Assembly: GCF_902833045.1 (NCBI RefSeq)
Contig: NZ_CADFDU010000009.1
Location: 186,001 to 250,000 of the forward strand
Length of the DNA: 64,000 nt
Reading direction: 5' to 3'
Source: Burkholderia sp. BCC0322
Lineage (GTDB): Bacteria; Pseudomonadota; Gammaproteobacteria; Burkholderiales; Burkholderiaceae
Part shown: piece after piece, positions 8,170 through 16,238 of the stretch
Layout: every line of letters starts with the position of its first letter
How positions within the stretch are numbered: the first letter of the stretch is position 1
The notes under the pieces: generated by a model
Seen by the model: the letters and a program-made list of their open reading frames with translations, nothing else
The model's database searches: none
Told to the model about the DNA's origin: nothing
Translations under genes and position numbers: made by a program

Positions 8170-9573
8170 TCAGGACGAAAGCGCGGCCGGCTCGCGCGTG
8201 TCGCCGGATTCGACCGCATCGAGATCGACGCGCTGCGCGTACACCGGCACCTCGCACGGCCAGTGGAGCCGCTCCGTGATGCGCCGCCGCATCGCATCGG
8301 CCGCGGCCGGCTCGCCGTGCGTGACGAAGGTGCGCACGGGCGCACGCTGCATCGTGCCGAGCCAGCGGAGAATCTCCTCGTAGTCGGCATGCGCGGAGAG
8401 CGCCGTGATCGACTCGACCTGCGCGCGCACGCGCACGTACTCGCCGTGAATCTTCAGGGTCGGCTCGTGCGCGGCCAGCGCCGCGCCGCGCGTGCCGGCC
8501 GCCTGGTAGCCGACCAGCGCGATCGTGTTGCGCGCATCGGGCGCGTAGCGGCTCAGGTGGTGCAGCACGCGGCCGCCTGTCGCCATCCCGCTGCCGGCGA
8601 TGATGACCATCGGGCCCTGATGGTCGGCGATCGCCTTCGACTGCTCGACCGAGCGGATCATCGTGGCCGCGTGGCCGAGCGCATTCGCCTCGGATGGCGT
8701 CAGCCGGTGTTCGAGAATATGGTGGCGATAGATCTCGGTCACGTCGGTGGCCATCGGGCTGTCGACGAACACCGGGACGCGCGCCATCCGGCCCGACGCC
8801 TTCAGGCGCGCGATGTAGTGCAGGATCTCCTGCGCGCGGCCGACGGTGAAGCAGGGCATCACCACGACGCCGCCACGCGCGAAGGTCTTGTCGAACAGCG
8901 CGGCGAGTTCGTTCTCGGGGTCCGATTCCGGATGCAGCCGGTCGCCGTACGTCGATTCGACGACCAGGTAGTCCGCATGCGCGGGCGCCAGCGGCGGCTG
9001 CATGATCGGGTCGTGATAGCGGCCGAGATCGCCCGAGAAGGCCAGCACCTTGTGATCCCAGTGCATCACGACGCTCGCCGCGCCGAGAATGTGCCCGGCC
9101 GGCAGCAGGCGGAACGCCAGCCCGCCGCCGAGCGGCGTGCATTCGTCGAACGCGACGGGCTTCAGCAGGTGCAGCGCGCGCTGCGCATCGTCCAGCGTGT
9201 AGAGCGGCTGCGCCGGATGATGCTTCGAGTAGCCGTGGCGGTTCGCGAACTCGGCTTCTTCCTCCTGCAGCCGCGCGCTGTCGCGCAGCATGATGTCGCA
9301 GAGTTCGGCCGTGGCCGCCGTGCAGTACACCGGCCCGCGAAACCCTTCGCGCGCCAGCACCGGAAGATAGCCGGTATGGTCGATATGCGCGTGCGTGAGC
9401 ACGACCGCGTCGAGCGTGTCGGGCGCGACCGGCAACGGGTTCCAGTTGCGCAGCCGCAGGTTCTTGGTGCCCTGGAACAGGCCGCAATCGACCAGCACGC
9501 GCCGGTTGCCGTGCTCGATCAGGTACTTCGATCCGGTCACGGTTTCGGTCGCGCCGAGAAAAGTCAGTTTCAT
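8170..9573 (-). CDS. MBL-fold / beta-CASP ribonuclease-like metallohydrolase
   Basis: A 467-residue protein with an N-terminal metallo-beta-lactamase fold and a beta-CASP domain, the architecture of RNA-processing nucleases (CPSF73/YsdC-like, RNA specificity domain at the C terminus). The zinc motif HAHIDH is at 61-66. The family SPMATDVT and GSGMATGGRVLHHL motifs occur mid-protein, with a late SAHADYEEI and FVTHGE. Start is set at MKLTFLGATETVTG, the canonical N terminus; upstream residues in the same frame look non-coding. The gene stands alone, with an FNR-type box 139 bases before the start that points more convincingly to the divergent gene. Such enzymes are frequent in low-oxygen loci, but the RNA target is unknown. 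Confidence 0.85.
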   Translation of the reverse strand: MKLTFLGATETVTGSKYLIEHGNRRVLVDCGLFQGTKNLRLRNWNPLPVAPDTLDAVVLTHAHIDHTGYLPVLAREGFRGPVYCTAATAELCDIMLRDSARLQEEEAEFANRHGYSKHHPAQPLYTLDDAQRALHLLKPVAFDECTPLGGGLAFRLLPAGHILGAASVVMHWDHKVLAFSGDLGRYHDPIMQPPLAPAHADYLVVESTYGDRLHPESDPENELAALFDKTFARGGVVVMPCFTVGRAQEILHYIARLKASGRMARVPVFVDSPMATDVTEIYRHHILEHRLTPSEANALGHAATMIRSVEQSKAIADHQGPMVIIAGSGMATGGRVLHHLSRYAPDARNTIALVGYQAAGTRGAALAAHEPTLKIHGEYVRVRAQVESITALSAHADYEEILRWLGTMQRAPVRTFVTHGEPAAADAMRRRITERLHWPCEVPVYAQRVDLDAVESGDTREPAALSS

Positions 9574-9711
9574 GGATCGCCTCACGGGAGTGGACGGAGC
9601 AGTGAGTCGATTACAGCGCGGATGCGCGTGACGCGATTGATGGAAATCAGGGATTGTCGTATCGGTGCCGCGGTCGGGCGAGGTTTGCGCTCCGGCCGTT
9701 GCCGTGCCGGC

Positions 9712-9725
9712 TTGACGTCGGTCAA
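9712..9725. promoter_or_regulatory. FNR/ANR-type box (TTGACGTCGGTCAA)
   Basis: A perfect inverted repeat TTGAC-N4-GTCAA in the divergent promoter between the RNase gene and the gene at 9852. A -10-like GATAGT at 9748-9753 is centred 32 bases to the right, the class II FNR spacing, so it most likely activates the rightward gene. Confidence 0.6.
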
Positions 9726-9851
9726 CGCCCGGGCCGGCCGGTGGCATGATAGTGAACGTGTACGCGAATGCGATGTCGTGCCCCCGCTTTTCCGCGCACG
9801 TCGCGTACGCAATGCGCAGCGGGATCACGACGCTTTCGGGACGAATTCATC

Positions 9852-10307
9852 ATGACGCTGATCGCCAATCTGGACGGCGCGCGGACCGGCTACCGGCTGT
9901 GCTTCGTCCGCGCACCCTGGGCGTGGTTCACCTGCCTGCCGCTCGACCTGCAATGCGGCCAAAGCTGGGCCGACGTGCCCTACCAGGACGTCGCGCAACC
10001 GCCTTACAGCGATTCGCGCGCGCAGCTGCTGCGCGTGGCGTTCGACGCGCCGCGGCTGCTGCCGCCCGAATCCGGCCGGCATGGGCGCGATTGGAGCGTC
10101 GAGCAGATCAATGACGGCGCGGTGCCGTGGCTGCGCAGCGAGGAATTCGTCGACGCGATGAAGCTGGCCGTGCCGGCGGGGGCGACCCTCGCCGAATTCG
10201 TCGAGACGATCGAGGCTGCCGGCGGCACCGTCTACGGTCCGCTCGGCTGGGCCGAGCTGCCGCCGTGGCAGCGGCCCGATGTCGTGACGCACACGCAAAC
10301 GGGCTGA
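9852..10307 (+). CDS. Hypothetical protein, 151 residues
   Basis: A soluble, Trp- and Pro-rich 151-residue protein that I do not recognise. It has no signal peptide, membrane helix or known catalytic motif. The N-terminal half carries APWAWFTCLPLDLQCGQSW; the C-terminal half has an amphipathic stretch (AGATLAEFVETIEAAGGTVYG). Start is the ATG of MTLIANL; the upstream codons of the same frame overlap the FNR-type promoter. It is preceded by an FNR-type box with well-placed -10, so a role under low oxygen is plausible. It converges with the outer-membrane factor gene at 10339. Confidence 0.6.
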   Translation: MTLIANLDGARTGYRLCFVRAPWAWFTCLPLDLQCGQSWADVPYQDVAQPPYSDSRAQLLRVAFDAPRLLPPESGRHGRDWSVEQINDGAVPWLRSEEFVDAMKLAVPAGATLAEFVETIEAAGGTVYGPLGWAELPPWQRPDVVTHTQTG

Positions 10308-10338
10308 CTTCGGACGCCCGTACCCGCACCGCCGCGTA

Positions 10339-11775
10339 TCAGCCCGCGTCACCCCAGCCGCCGCCGAGCGCGACGTAGAACGCGACCGTGTCCTGCAGCC
10401 GCTGCGCGACCGCCTGCAGCCACGCCAGGCGTGCCTGATGGTATTGCACGTCGGCGACCAGCAACTGCACATAGCCGGTAATCCCTGCGTCGTAGCCGGC
10501 CTGCGTAAGCGTCAGCGCATCGCGGGCCGCGGCCATCGCGCGGGCCTGTGCATCGAGCGCCGCGGCGTCGTTCGCGAGCGCGCGCAACGTATCGGCGACC
10601 TGCGAGAACGCTGACAGCACCACTTGCCGGTAGGTCGCGTCGGCTTCGTCATACGCATCCTGCGCCGCGCGCCGCTCGTTCACCAGCGTGCCGCCGTGAA
10701 AGAGCGGCGCGGTGAGCCCGGCGCCGACGCTCCATGCGCGACCGGCCGGCGCGAACAACCGGCCGGCGACGATGCTGTCGAAACTGCCCGACGCGGACAG
10801 CGTGAGATTCGGATAAAGCGCGGCCGTCGCGACGCCGACCTGCGCGCTGGCCACGTGCAGCTGCGCTTCCGCCTGCAGGATGTCCGGCCGGCGGCGCACC
10901 AGCGACGACGGCGCCGTATCCGGCAGGCTTGCCGGCAGCGCGATGCGCTCGAGCGACAGGTCGGGCGTCTGCCAGTCGACGGGGTAGCGGCCCGCGAGCA
11001 GCGCGAGCAGGTCGTCGGCCTGTGCGCGCTTCTGATCGAGCGCGGGCAGCGTCGCCTCGAGCGACGCCCGCTGCGATTCCAGCGTGAGCACGGCGACGTA
11101 GGGCGCCGCGCCTGCCGTCACCTGCGCGCGCGTCAGGCGGATCTGCTCGTCGAGCAGGCCGATCATTTCGCGCGTGGCCGCGGCTTCGTCCCGATACGCG
11201 GCGCGCGCGATCATCGTGTTGACGACGTTGGCGGTCAGCATCAGGTACGCGCCCGCGAGCGCCTGGCGCTGCGCGTCGACACCGGCCGCCAGCGCCTCGA
11301 CCTGGCGCCGCTCGCCGCCCCACAGGTCGAGCGTGTAGCTGACCGTCGCCGACAGCGTGTACAGGTTGAAGATCGATGCCGGCAGGGCCTGCCCGGTGCG
11401 CAGCGGCACGTCACGCTGGCGCGACGCGCCGGCCTGCGCATCGGCCTGCGGAAAGAAGATGCCCTCGCCTGCCCGCAGCGCGTGTTCGCTGCGCCGCAGC
11501 GTCGCCTCGGCGAGATCGAGCGTCGGGCTGTCGGTCAGCGCCTCGCCGACGGTCGAATCGATCGCACGGCTGCCGAAGCGCGTCCACCAGTCGCGCGTGA
11601 GCGGCTCGCTCGCCGACAGCGCCTGTGTCTGTCCGCCGCCCGTCCATGCGCCGGCCGTGGCATCCGCCGCGACGAAGCGCGATACATGCGGGGTGGGCGG
11701 ACGCGTGAAGTCGGGCCCGACCATGCATCCGGCCAGCGACGCGACGGCCGCGAGCGCGGCCGCCGCGCGCGGCAT
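10339..11775 (-). CDS. Efflux outer-membrane lipoprotein, NodT/OprM family
   Basis: A 478-residue TolC-like outer-membrane factor with a lipoprotein signal (LAGC, lipidated Cys17). Alternating helical repeats follow, with family blocks WWTRFGSRAIDSTVGEAL, VSYTLDLWGGERRQVEAL and RRPDILQAEAQLHVASAQVG. It forms the exit duct of a tripartite exporter. I start it at the MPRAAAALAAV ATG, 16 bases after the stop of the adaptor gene, because this gives a clean lipobox; a longer start at 11814 is possible. It is the last gene of a leftward operon: permease, ATPase, adaptor, outer-membrane factor. Confidence 0.88.
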   Translation of the reverse strand: MPRAAAALAAVASLAGCMVGPDFTRPPTPHVSRFVAADATAGAWTGGGQTQALSASEPLTRDWWTRFGSRAIDSTVGEALTDSPTLDLAEATLRRSEHALRAGEGIFFPQADAQAGASRQRDVPLRTGQALPASIFNLYTLSATVSYTLDLWGGERRQVEALAAGVDAQRQALAGAYLMLTANVVNTMIARAAYRDEAAATREMIGLLDEQIRLTRAQVTAGAAPYVAVLTLESQRASLEATLPALDQKRAQADDLLALLAGRYPVDWQTPDLSLERIALPASLPDTAPSSLVRRRPDILQAEAQLHVASAQVGVATAALYPNLTLSASGSFDSIVAGRLFAPAGRAWSVGAGLTAPLFHGGTLVNERRAAQDAYDEADATYRQVVLSAFSQVADTLRALANDAAALDAQARAMAAARDALTLTQAGYDAGITGYVQLLVADVQYHQARLAWLQAVAQRLQDTVAFYVALGGGWGDAG

Positions 11776-11791
11776 CCGGCGGGCGCGGCGA

Positions 11792-12877
11792 TTACTTGCC
11801 GGCCACGTACACATCGACGATCTGCCCGGGAAACAGCCGGACAGCCTTGTTCGGGACGATACGGAAAATGACCGGCAGCACGCGCACGTCGACGCGCTCG
11901 GTGCGCTGGTCGGACAATTCGATCTTCGGCGTCACGTACGGCTGCACGCGGACGAACTGGAGGTCGGCCTCGACCGACGTGCCGCGCACGAACATGTGCG
12001 CCTTCAGCGCGTGCAGGTCGGGTAGCTGGTGGATCAGGATTTCGTCGATGTAGCAGCGCACCTGCAGGCGGTCGACCGGCGTGCCGAGCACCGCGACGGG
12101 CGCGTTGCCCTGCGTGTAGGTGTCGTAGAGCCCCTGCGAAGTCAGGTAGGAGCCGACGGCCGCGTTCATCGCGAGCACGATGCCGTCGGCCGGCGCGCGC
12201 AGCGTGTAGCGGGCGAGCAGCGCGGCGGCCGCGTCGGCCGCACGCCGCAGCGCGATGGCCTGTGCTTCCTGGTTGCGTACGTCGTAACTCCACGCGCCGG
12301 CTTTCGTCAGGCGATATTGCCGCGTCACGACATCGAGGTTGGCCGCCGCGACACGTACCGAGTTCGCGGCCGTATCGAGCACATCGCGGCTCACGGCCTT
12401 CGGGTCGATGTCGTACGCGTGCTGCTGCTTGTCGTACTGATCCTGCGCGAGCTTCAGGCTGGCCTGCGCGGCCGTCGCCTGCGCACTCGCCACGTCGAGC
12501 ACCTCGCGGCGCGGCTGCGCCTTCAGCTCGTCGAGCAGCGCGGCGGCGGCGTCGGCCTGCGCCGCGAGCTGTGCGGCGGTGGCGCGCTGCACCGAGTCGT
12601 CGATCGTCAGCAGCGCATCGCCGGCCTTCACCGGATCGCCGTCGTGCACGAGGATGCGCGTCACCGCGCCCGTCACGTCCGGGTAGACGTTCACGTTCGC
12701 GCCGGCCGGCTGCTCGCTTTCGACGATGCCGTTCGCATAGACGCCGCGTGCATACGGATTGGCGGCCGGCTTGAACACCGGCGGCTGCGGCGGCACCTGG
12801 CGGCTGTAGAGCCAGGCGGCGACGAGGCTGGCGAGCAGGCCGAGCACGGCCGCCGCGAACACGAACCTGTGTTTCAT
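11792..12877 (-). CDS. HlyD-family periplasmic adaptor (ABC exporter)
   Basis: A 361-residue membrane-fusion protein. It has an N-terminal membrane anchor (FVFAAAVLGLLASLVAAWLY), a first lipoyl half (VYPDVTGAVTRILVHDGDPV), a coiled-coil hairpin of about residues 85-210 and a second lipoyl half (YTLRAPADGIVLAMNAAVG). It would link the inner-membrane ABC permease to the outer-membrane factor encoded next. The start ATG overlaps the ATPase stop (ATGA). Confidence 0.88.
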   Translation of the reverse strand: MKHRFVFAAAVLGLLASLVAAWLYSRQVPPQPPVFKPAANPYARGVYANGIVESEQPAGANVNVYPDVTGAVTRILVHDGDPVKAGDALLTIDDSVQRATAAQLAAQADAAAALLDELKAQPRREVLDVASAQATAAQASLKLAQDQYDKQQHAYDIDPKAVSRDVLDTAANSVRVAAANLDVVTRQYRLTKAGAWSYDVRNQEAQAIALRRAADAAAALLARYTLRAPADGIVLAMNAAVGSYLTSQGLYDTYTQGNAPVAVLGTPVDRLQVRCYIDEILIHQLPDLHALKAHMFVRGTSVEADLQFVRVQPYVTPKIELSDQRTERVDVRVLPVIFRIVPNKAVRLFPGQIVDVYVAGK

Positions 12878-13572
12878 CGCGCACCTCCGCGCTCGATGCC
12901 GTTCAGCCTGCCGTCTTCCATCCGCAGGATGCGGTCCGCGTATTCGAAGATGCGCGCGTCGTGCGTGACGATCACGATGCAGCGCGTGTCGTTCAGCACC
13001 TTGTGCTTGACGAAGTCGATGATCATGCGGCCCGTGTCGCCGTCGAGCGACGCGGTCGGCTCGTCGAGGATCAGCAGGTCGGGCTGGCTGACGATCGCGC
13101 GCGCGATCGCCACGCGCTGCTGCTCGCCGCCGGACAGCTTGACGGGCGGCAGGTGCGCGCGGTTCGCGAGCCCGACGACCTCGAGATAGCCGAGCGCCTC
13201 CTTGATCGCGTCGTCCCACGGGCGGCGCTTCAGGATCAGCGGGATCGCGACATTCTCGGCCGTCGTGAGCCGCGGAAACAGGTGGTAATCCTGAAAGACG
13301 AAGCCGATCCGGTTCAGCCGGAAATCCGCGATCGCGTCGTTCGGCTGCGCCCACAGGTCGACGCCGTCGATCGATACCGAGCCGGATTCCGGCCGCAGGA
13401 TGCCCGAGATTACGCTGAGCAGCGTCGTCTTGCCGCTGCCGGACGGCCCGACGATCAGCAGCATCTCGCCGAAGTTCGCCTGCATCGACACGTCGCGCAG
13501 CGCCTGCGTGCGCGCGTCGCCTTCGCCGAACCATTTGCTGACGCCGTGTGCGTCGATCGCGACCTTCGCCAT
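12874..13572 (-). CDS. ABC transporter ATPase, MacB/LolD type
   Basis: A 232-residue ATPase. Walker A is GPSGSGKTT, the signature [15 protein letters not shown], and Walker [13 protein letters not shown], followed by the switch His in IVIVTHDARI. It belongs to the class that pairs with FtsX/MacB-type permeases to drive export or envelope work rather than classic import. The start at MAKVAIDAHGVSKWF lies two bases after the permease stop; the upstream part of the frame is antisense noise. Confidence 0.9.
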   Translation of the reverse strand: MAKVAIDAHGVSKWFGEGDARTQALRDVSMQANFGEMLLIVGPSGSGKTTLLSVISGILRPESGSVSIDGVDLWAQPNDAIADFRLNRIGFVFQDYHLFPRLTTAENVAIPLILKRRPWDDAIKEALGYLEVVGLANRAHLPPVKLSGGEQQRVAIARAIVSQPDLLILDEPTASLDGDTGRMIIDFVKHKVLNDTRCIVIVTHDARIFEYADRILRMEDGRLNGIERGGAR

Positions 13573-13574
13573 CG

Positions 13575-14711
13575 TCAGCCCCGGAAGATGTCGAACGGCT
13601 CGATGCGCAGCACGCGCCGCACGCCGAGATAGCTCGAGATCGCCGCGATCACGACCACCATCCCGAACGCGAGCGCCAGGTTGCCGAACGTGACGAGCGC
13701 GGCGTAATCCGGAATCTGCAGCTTCGCGAGGCTGATCAGGAGCACGCACAGGCCAACGCCGAGCCCGTAGCCGGTCAGCGCGGTAAACGTCGCCTGGAAC
13801 AGGATCATCGCGACGAGCTCACGGCTTTTCGCGCCGATCGCCTTCAGCGCGCCGAATTTGTCCAGGTTCTCGAGGATGAACGCATAGAAGGTCTGGCCGG
13901 AAATCGACAGGCCGATGATGAAGCTGATGATCGTCATCAGCAGGATGTTGGTGCCGAGGCCGGTCTGATACTTGTAGAAATGCGCGATCTGCGCGATGAA
14001 TTCGTCGCGTGTGTACGCGCGATAGCCGAGCGATGTCACGACGGCCTTGATGTGCGCGATGTCCGCATCCGACTTCGGCTCGACGAGGATGTACGACGTG
14101 GTGAAGCGCGGCGACGGAATGTACTGGATCGCACGGGCATAGGTGGTATAGAGCGTCGGCGTGCCGAACAGGCCGCTGGCCGCGACCTTCGCGATGCCGA
14201 CGATCACGCCGCGGTGGTCGTTCAATTCGAAATCGGTGCCGACCGACGGATTCTCGAGCTTCGGAAACTCCGGATCCTGGATCGCGATGAAGCCGTTCTC
14301 CGCGTAGATGTCCTCGATCCGGCCCTGCAGCATCGTCGGGCGGCCGAGCAGGCTTGCGTCGTCGAGGCCGACGACCGTCACGGCCTGGTAGGTGCCGGAG
14401 CGCAGCTTCACGAGCGCGGCGCCGGAGTAGAGCGGCACCGCATACTTGACGCCGTCGATGCTGCGCACCGCATCGAGCACGTAGTCGGGCATGCCGATGC
14501 TGTTCGCGATCGTCTGCACGGCCGGGTCCATCACCCACACTTTCGCGCCGATGTTGATCACGGACGCCGACGACTTGTTCAGGATGCCGGCGAACAGCGA
14601 CGTCATCTCGATCATCAGCAGCACCGAGAACGTGATGCCGACGGTGAGCGCGGTGAACTTCGCGCTGTCGTTCACGAGCAGCTTGAATGCGAGGCGGAGG
14701 ATGCCGTTCAT
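13575..14711 (-). CDS. FtsX/MacB-type ABC permease
   Basis: A 378-residue permease with one N-terminal helix (FTALTVGITFSVLLMIEM), a large periplasmic domain (about 45-255) and three C-terminal helices (ILLMTIISFIIGLSISGQTF, ATFTALTGYGLGVGLCVLLI, LALAFGMVVVIAAISSYLGV). This is the MacB/FtsX layout. Start is MNGILRLAFKLL; the longer frame is unlikely because it would cover the gap to the upstream small gene. With the ATPase, adaptor and outer-membrane factor it makes a four-part exporter. The substrate is unknown; lipids, siderophores or antimicrobial peptides are typical for the family. Confidence 0.85.
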   Translation of the reverse strand: MNGILRLAFKLLVNDSAKFTALTVGITFSVLLMIEMTSLFAGILNKSSASVINIGAKVWVMDPAVQTIANSIGMPDYVLDAVRSIDGVKYAVPLYSGAALVKLRSGTYQAVTVVGLDDASLLGRPTMLQGRIEDIYAENGFIAIQDPEFPKLENPSVGTDFELNDHRGVIVGIAKVAASGLFGTPTLYTTYARAIQYIPSPRFTTSYILVEPKSDADIAHIKAVVTSLGYRAYTRDEFIAQIAHFYKYQTGLGTNILLMTIISFIIGLSISGQTFYAFILENLDKFGALKAIGAKSRELVAMILFQATFTALTGYGLGVGLCVLLISLAKLQIPDYAALVTFGNLALAFGMVVVIAAISSYLGVRRVLRIEPFDIFRG

Positions 14712-14739
14712 GATGGGGAAGGCATCGGGTGCGAGCGCA

Positions 14740-14928
14740 TCATGAACGCTCGCAGGCGGCGGGATCCGGCTGCGTGACGAAGGCGAGGAGGCCCGACACC
14801 AGCGCGACGATCGCGTACGGAAGCACATGCATGCCGACCAGCATCGCGTGCACGACGCCCAGCAGCGACGCGAGTGCGACGAACACGCCGAGCGTGGCCA
14901 GAACGATCCGGTAGGGCAGGTGCGTCAT
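14740..14928 (-). CDS. Two-helix small membrane protein, DUF2964-like (copy 1)
   Basis: A 62-residue protein with two membrane helices (VLATLGVFVALASLLGVVHA and LPYAIVALVSGLLAFVTQ). It resembles the Burkholderia-type DUF2964 family and is clearly paralogous to the 62-residue protein at 31278-31466 (shared YRI-LATL-VF-ALASL pattern). It lies 28 bases before the permease gene, so it may be the first gene of that exporter operon. A perfect FNR-type box is 122 bases upstream. Function unknown; the low-oxygen control inferred from the box is its best clue. Confidence 0.65.
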   Translation of the reverse strand: MTHLPYRIVLATLGVFVALASLLGVVHAMLVGMHVLPYAIVALVSGLLAFVTQPDPAACERS

Positions 14929-15049
14929 GACGTTCTCCGGGGAGGCGGCCGCCGGCCGCCCGTGAGCGCGATGCCGCGTGGCCGCGATCGTGGCCGCAAC
15001 GGTTTGCGCAAGTCGTGGCGTCATGATCGCGTGCGGGGTTCCGGCACGG

Positions 15050-15063
15050 TTGATCTGTATCAA
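15050..15063 (-). promoter_or_regulatory. FNR/ANR box (TTGATCTGTATCAA) before copy 1 of the DUF2964-like gene
   Basis: A perfect TTGAT-N4-ATCAA inverted repeat. A -10-like GATCAT on the minus strand (15028-15023) is centred 31 bases from the box. The same arrangement, with matching flanks, precedes the paralogous gene near 31580. Confidence 0.72.
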
Positions 15064-15111
15064 CGGACGAATCCGGGCGCCGCGAGGGCATCCGGCCGCC
15101 TGCCGGGCCGG

Positions 15112-16236
15112 TTACGCCATCCGGGCAATCGTCTTGCGAAAGCGCATCAGCGACAGCAGGAACAGCGCGCAACCGATCGCGAACAGCACCGCGAACTGGA
15201 TCCAGACCGCATCGAGGCCGGCGCCCCGGTACAGGATGCGTTGCGCGAGTTCGACGAAATGCGTGGTCGGCGCGGCCAGCATGATGTCCTGCACGGCGAC
15301 CGGCATGCTCTCGCGCGGCGTCAGCCCGCCCGACAGCAACTGCAGCGGCAGCAGCACGAGCACCAGCAGCATCCCGAACTGCGGCATGCTGCGCACGAGC
15401 GTCGCGAGAAAGATGCCCATCGACGTCGTCGCGAACAGGTGCAGCGCCATCCCGGCCACGAACAGCGGGATGGAGCCCGGAATCGGCACGTGCAGCGCCC
15501 CGCCCACGACGAGCGTCAGCGATGCGACGGCCGCCACCGTGACGACGAGCCCCATCGACCAGACCTTCGCGAGCATGATCTCCGCCGCCGTCACCGGCAT
15601 CACGAGCAGATGCTCGATCGTGCCGTGCTCGCGCTCGCGGATCAGCGCGGCCCCGGTGAGGATCATCGACAGCATCGTCACGTTGTTGATCAGTTCCATC
15701 AGCGCGCCGAACCACACTTCGTCGAGATTCGGGTTGAAACGCATCCGCATCGCGAGATCGACGGGCGGCAACGGCGCGCCGCGATAGCGCCGCACGAACG
15801 CATCGATCTCGCCCGACACGATCTGCTGCACGTAGCCGCCGCCGGTAAACGCCTGCGTCATGCGGGTCGCGTCGACGTTGAGCTGGATCGCCGCAGGGCG
15901 GCCGGCGAGCACGTCGCGCTGGAAATCCGGCGGAATGTCGAGCGAGAACGTGTAGTCGCCGTCGTCGAGGCCGCGGTCGGCCGCGGCCGCGCCGACGATC
16001 GGGGGCGGCGCGAACTGCGGCGGGAAGAACGCCGCGGCGATGCGCGCGGATAGCGGCGACGCGTCTTCGTCGACGATCGCGATCGGCACCTTGTGCAGCG
16101 TTTCGGGGCGCGCGGTGGCGGCGACGTAGATCGACGCGCTGAACGTGTAGACGATCAGCGCGAGCAGGATCGGGTCGCGGGCGAGGCTCCAGAGCTCCTT
16201 GACCCCGAGCCGGAAAATGACGAGCAGGCGCGACAT
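15112..16236 (-). CDS. ABC-2 type permease, YhhJ/YbhR-like
   Basis: A 374-residue ABC-2 permease: an N-terminal helix, a large extracytoplasmic domain (about 40-175) and five C-terminal helices. The family block is EREHGTIEHLLVMPVTAAEIMLAKVW. It is homologous to E. coli YhhJ and is encoded after the fused ATPase-permease just as in the yhiI-rbbA-yhhJ cluster. Start is MSRLLVIFRLG, two bases after the upstream stop. It likely completes an exporter with the fused protein, adaptor and outer-membrane factor. Confidence 0.87.
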   Translation of the reverse strand: MSRLLVIFRLGVKELWSLARDPILLALIVYTFSASIYVAATARPETLHKVPIAIVDEDASPLSARIAAAFFPPQFAPPPIVGAAAADRGLDDGDYTFSLDIPPDFQRDVLAGRPAAIQLNVDATRMTQAFTGGGYVQQIVSGEIDAFVRRYRGAPLPPVDLAMRMRFNPNLDEVWFGALMELINNVTMLSMILTGAALIREREHGTIEHLLVMPVTAAEIMLAKVWSMGLVVTVAAVASLTLVVGGALHVPIPGSIPLFVAGMALHLFATTSMGIFLATLVRSMPQFGMLLVLVLLPLQLLSGGLTPRESMPVAVQDIMLAAPTTHFVELAQRILYRGAGLDAVWIQFAVLFAIGCALFLLSLMRFRKTIARMA

Positions 16237-16238
16237 GG

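Noticed and set aside
8156-9487. 443-codon minus-strand frame beside the MBL-fold RNase
   Set aside because: Arg-rich shadow in another frame of the same gene; the MBL motifs are only in the 8170-9573 frame.
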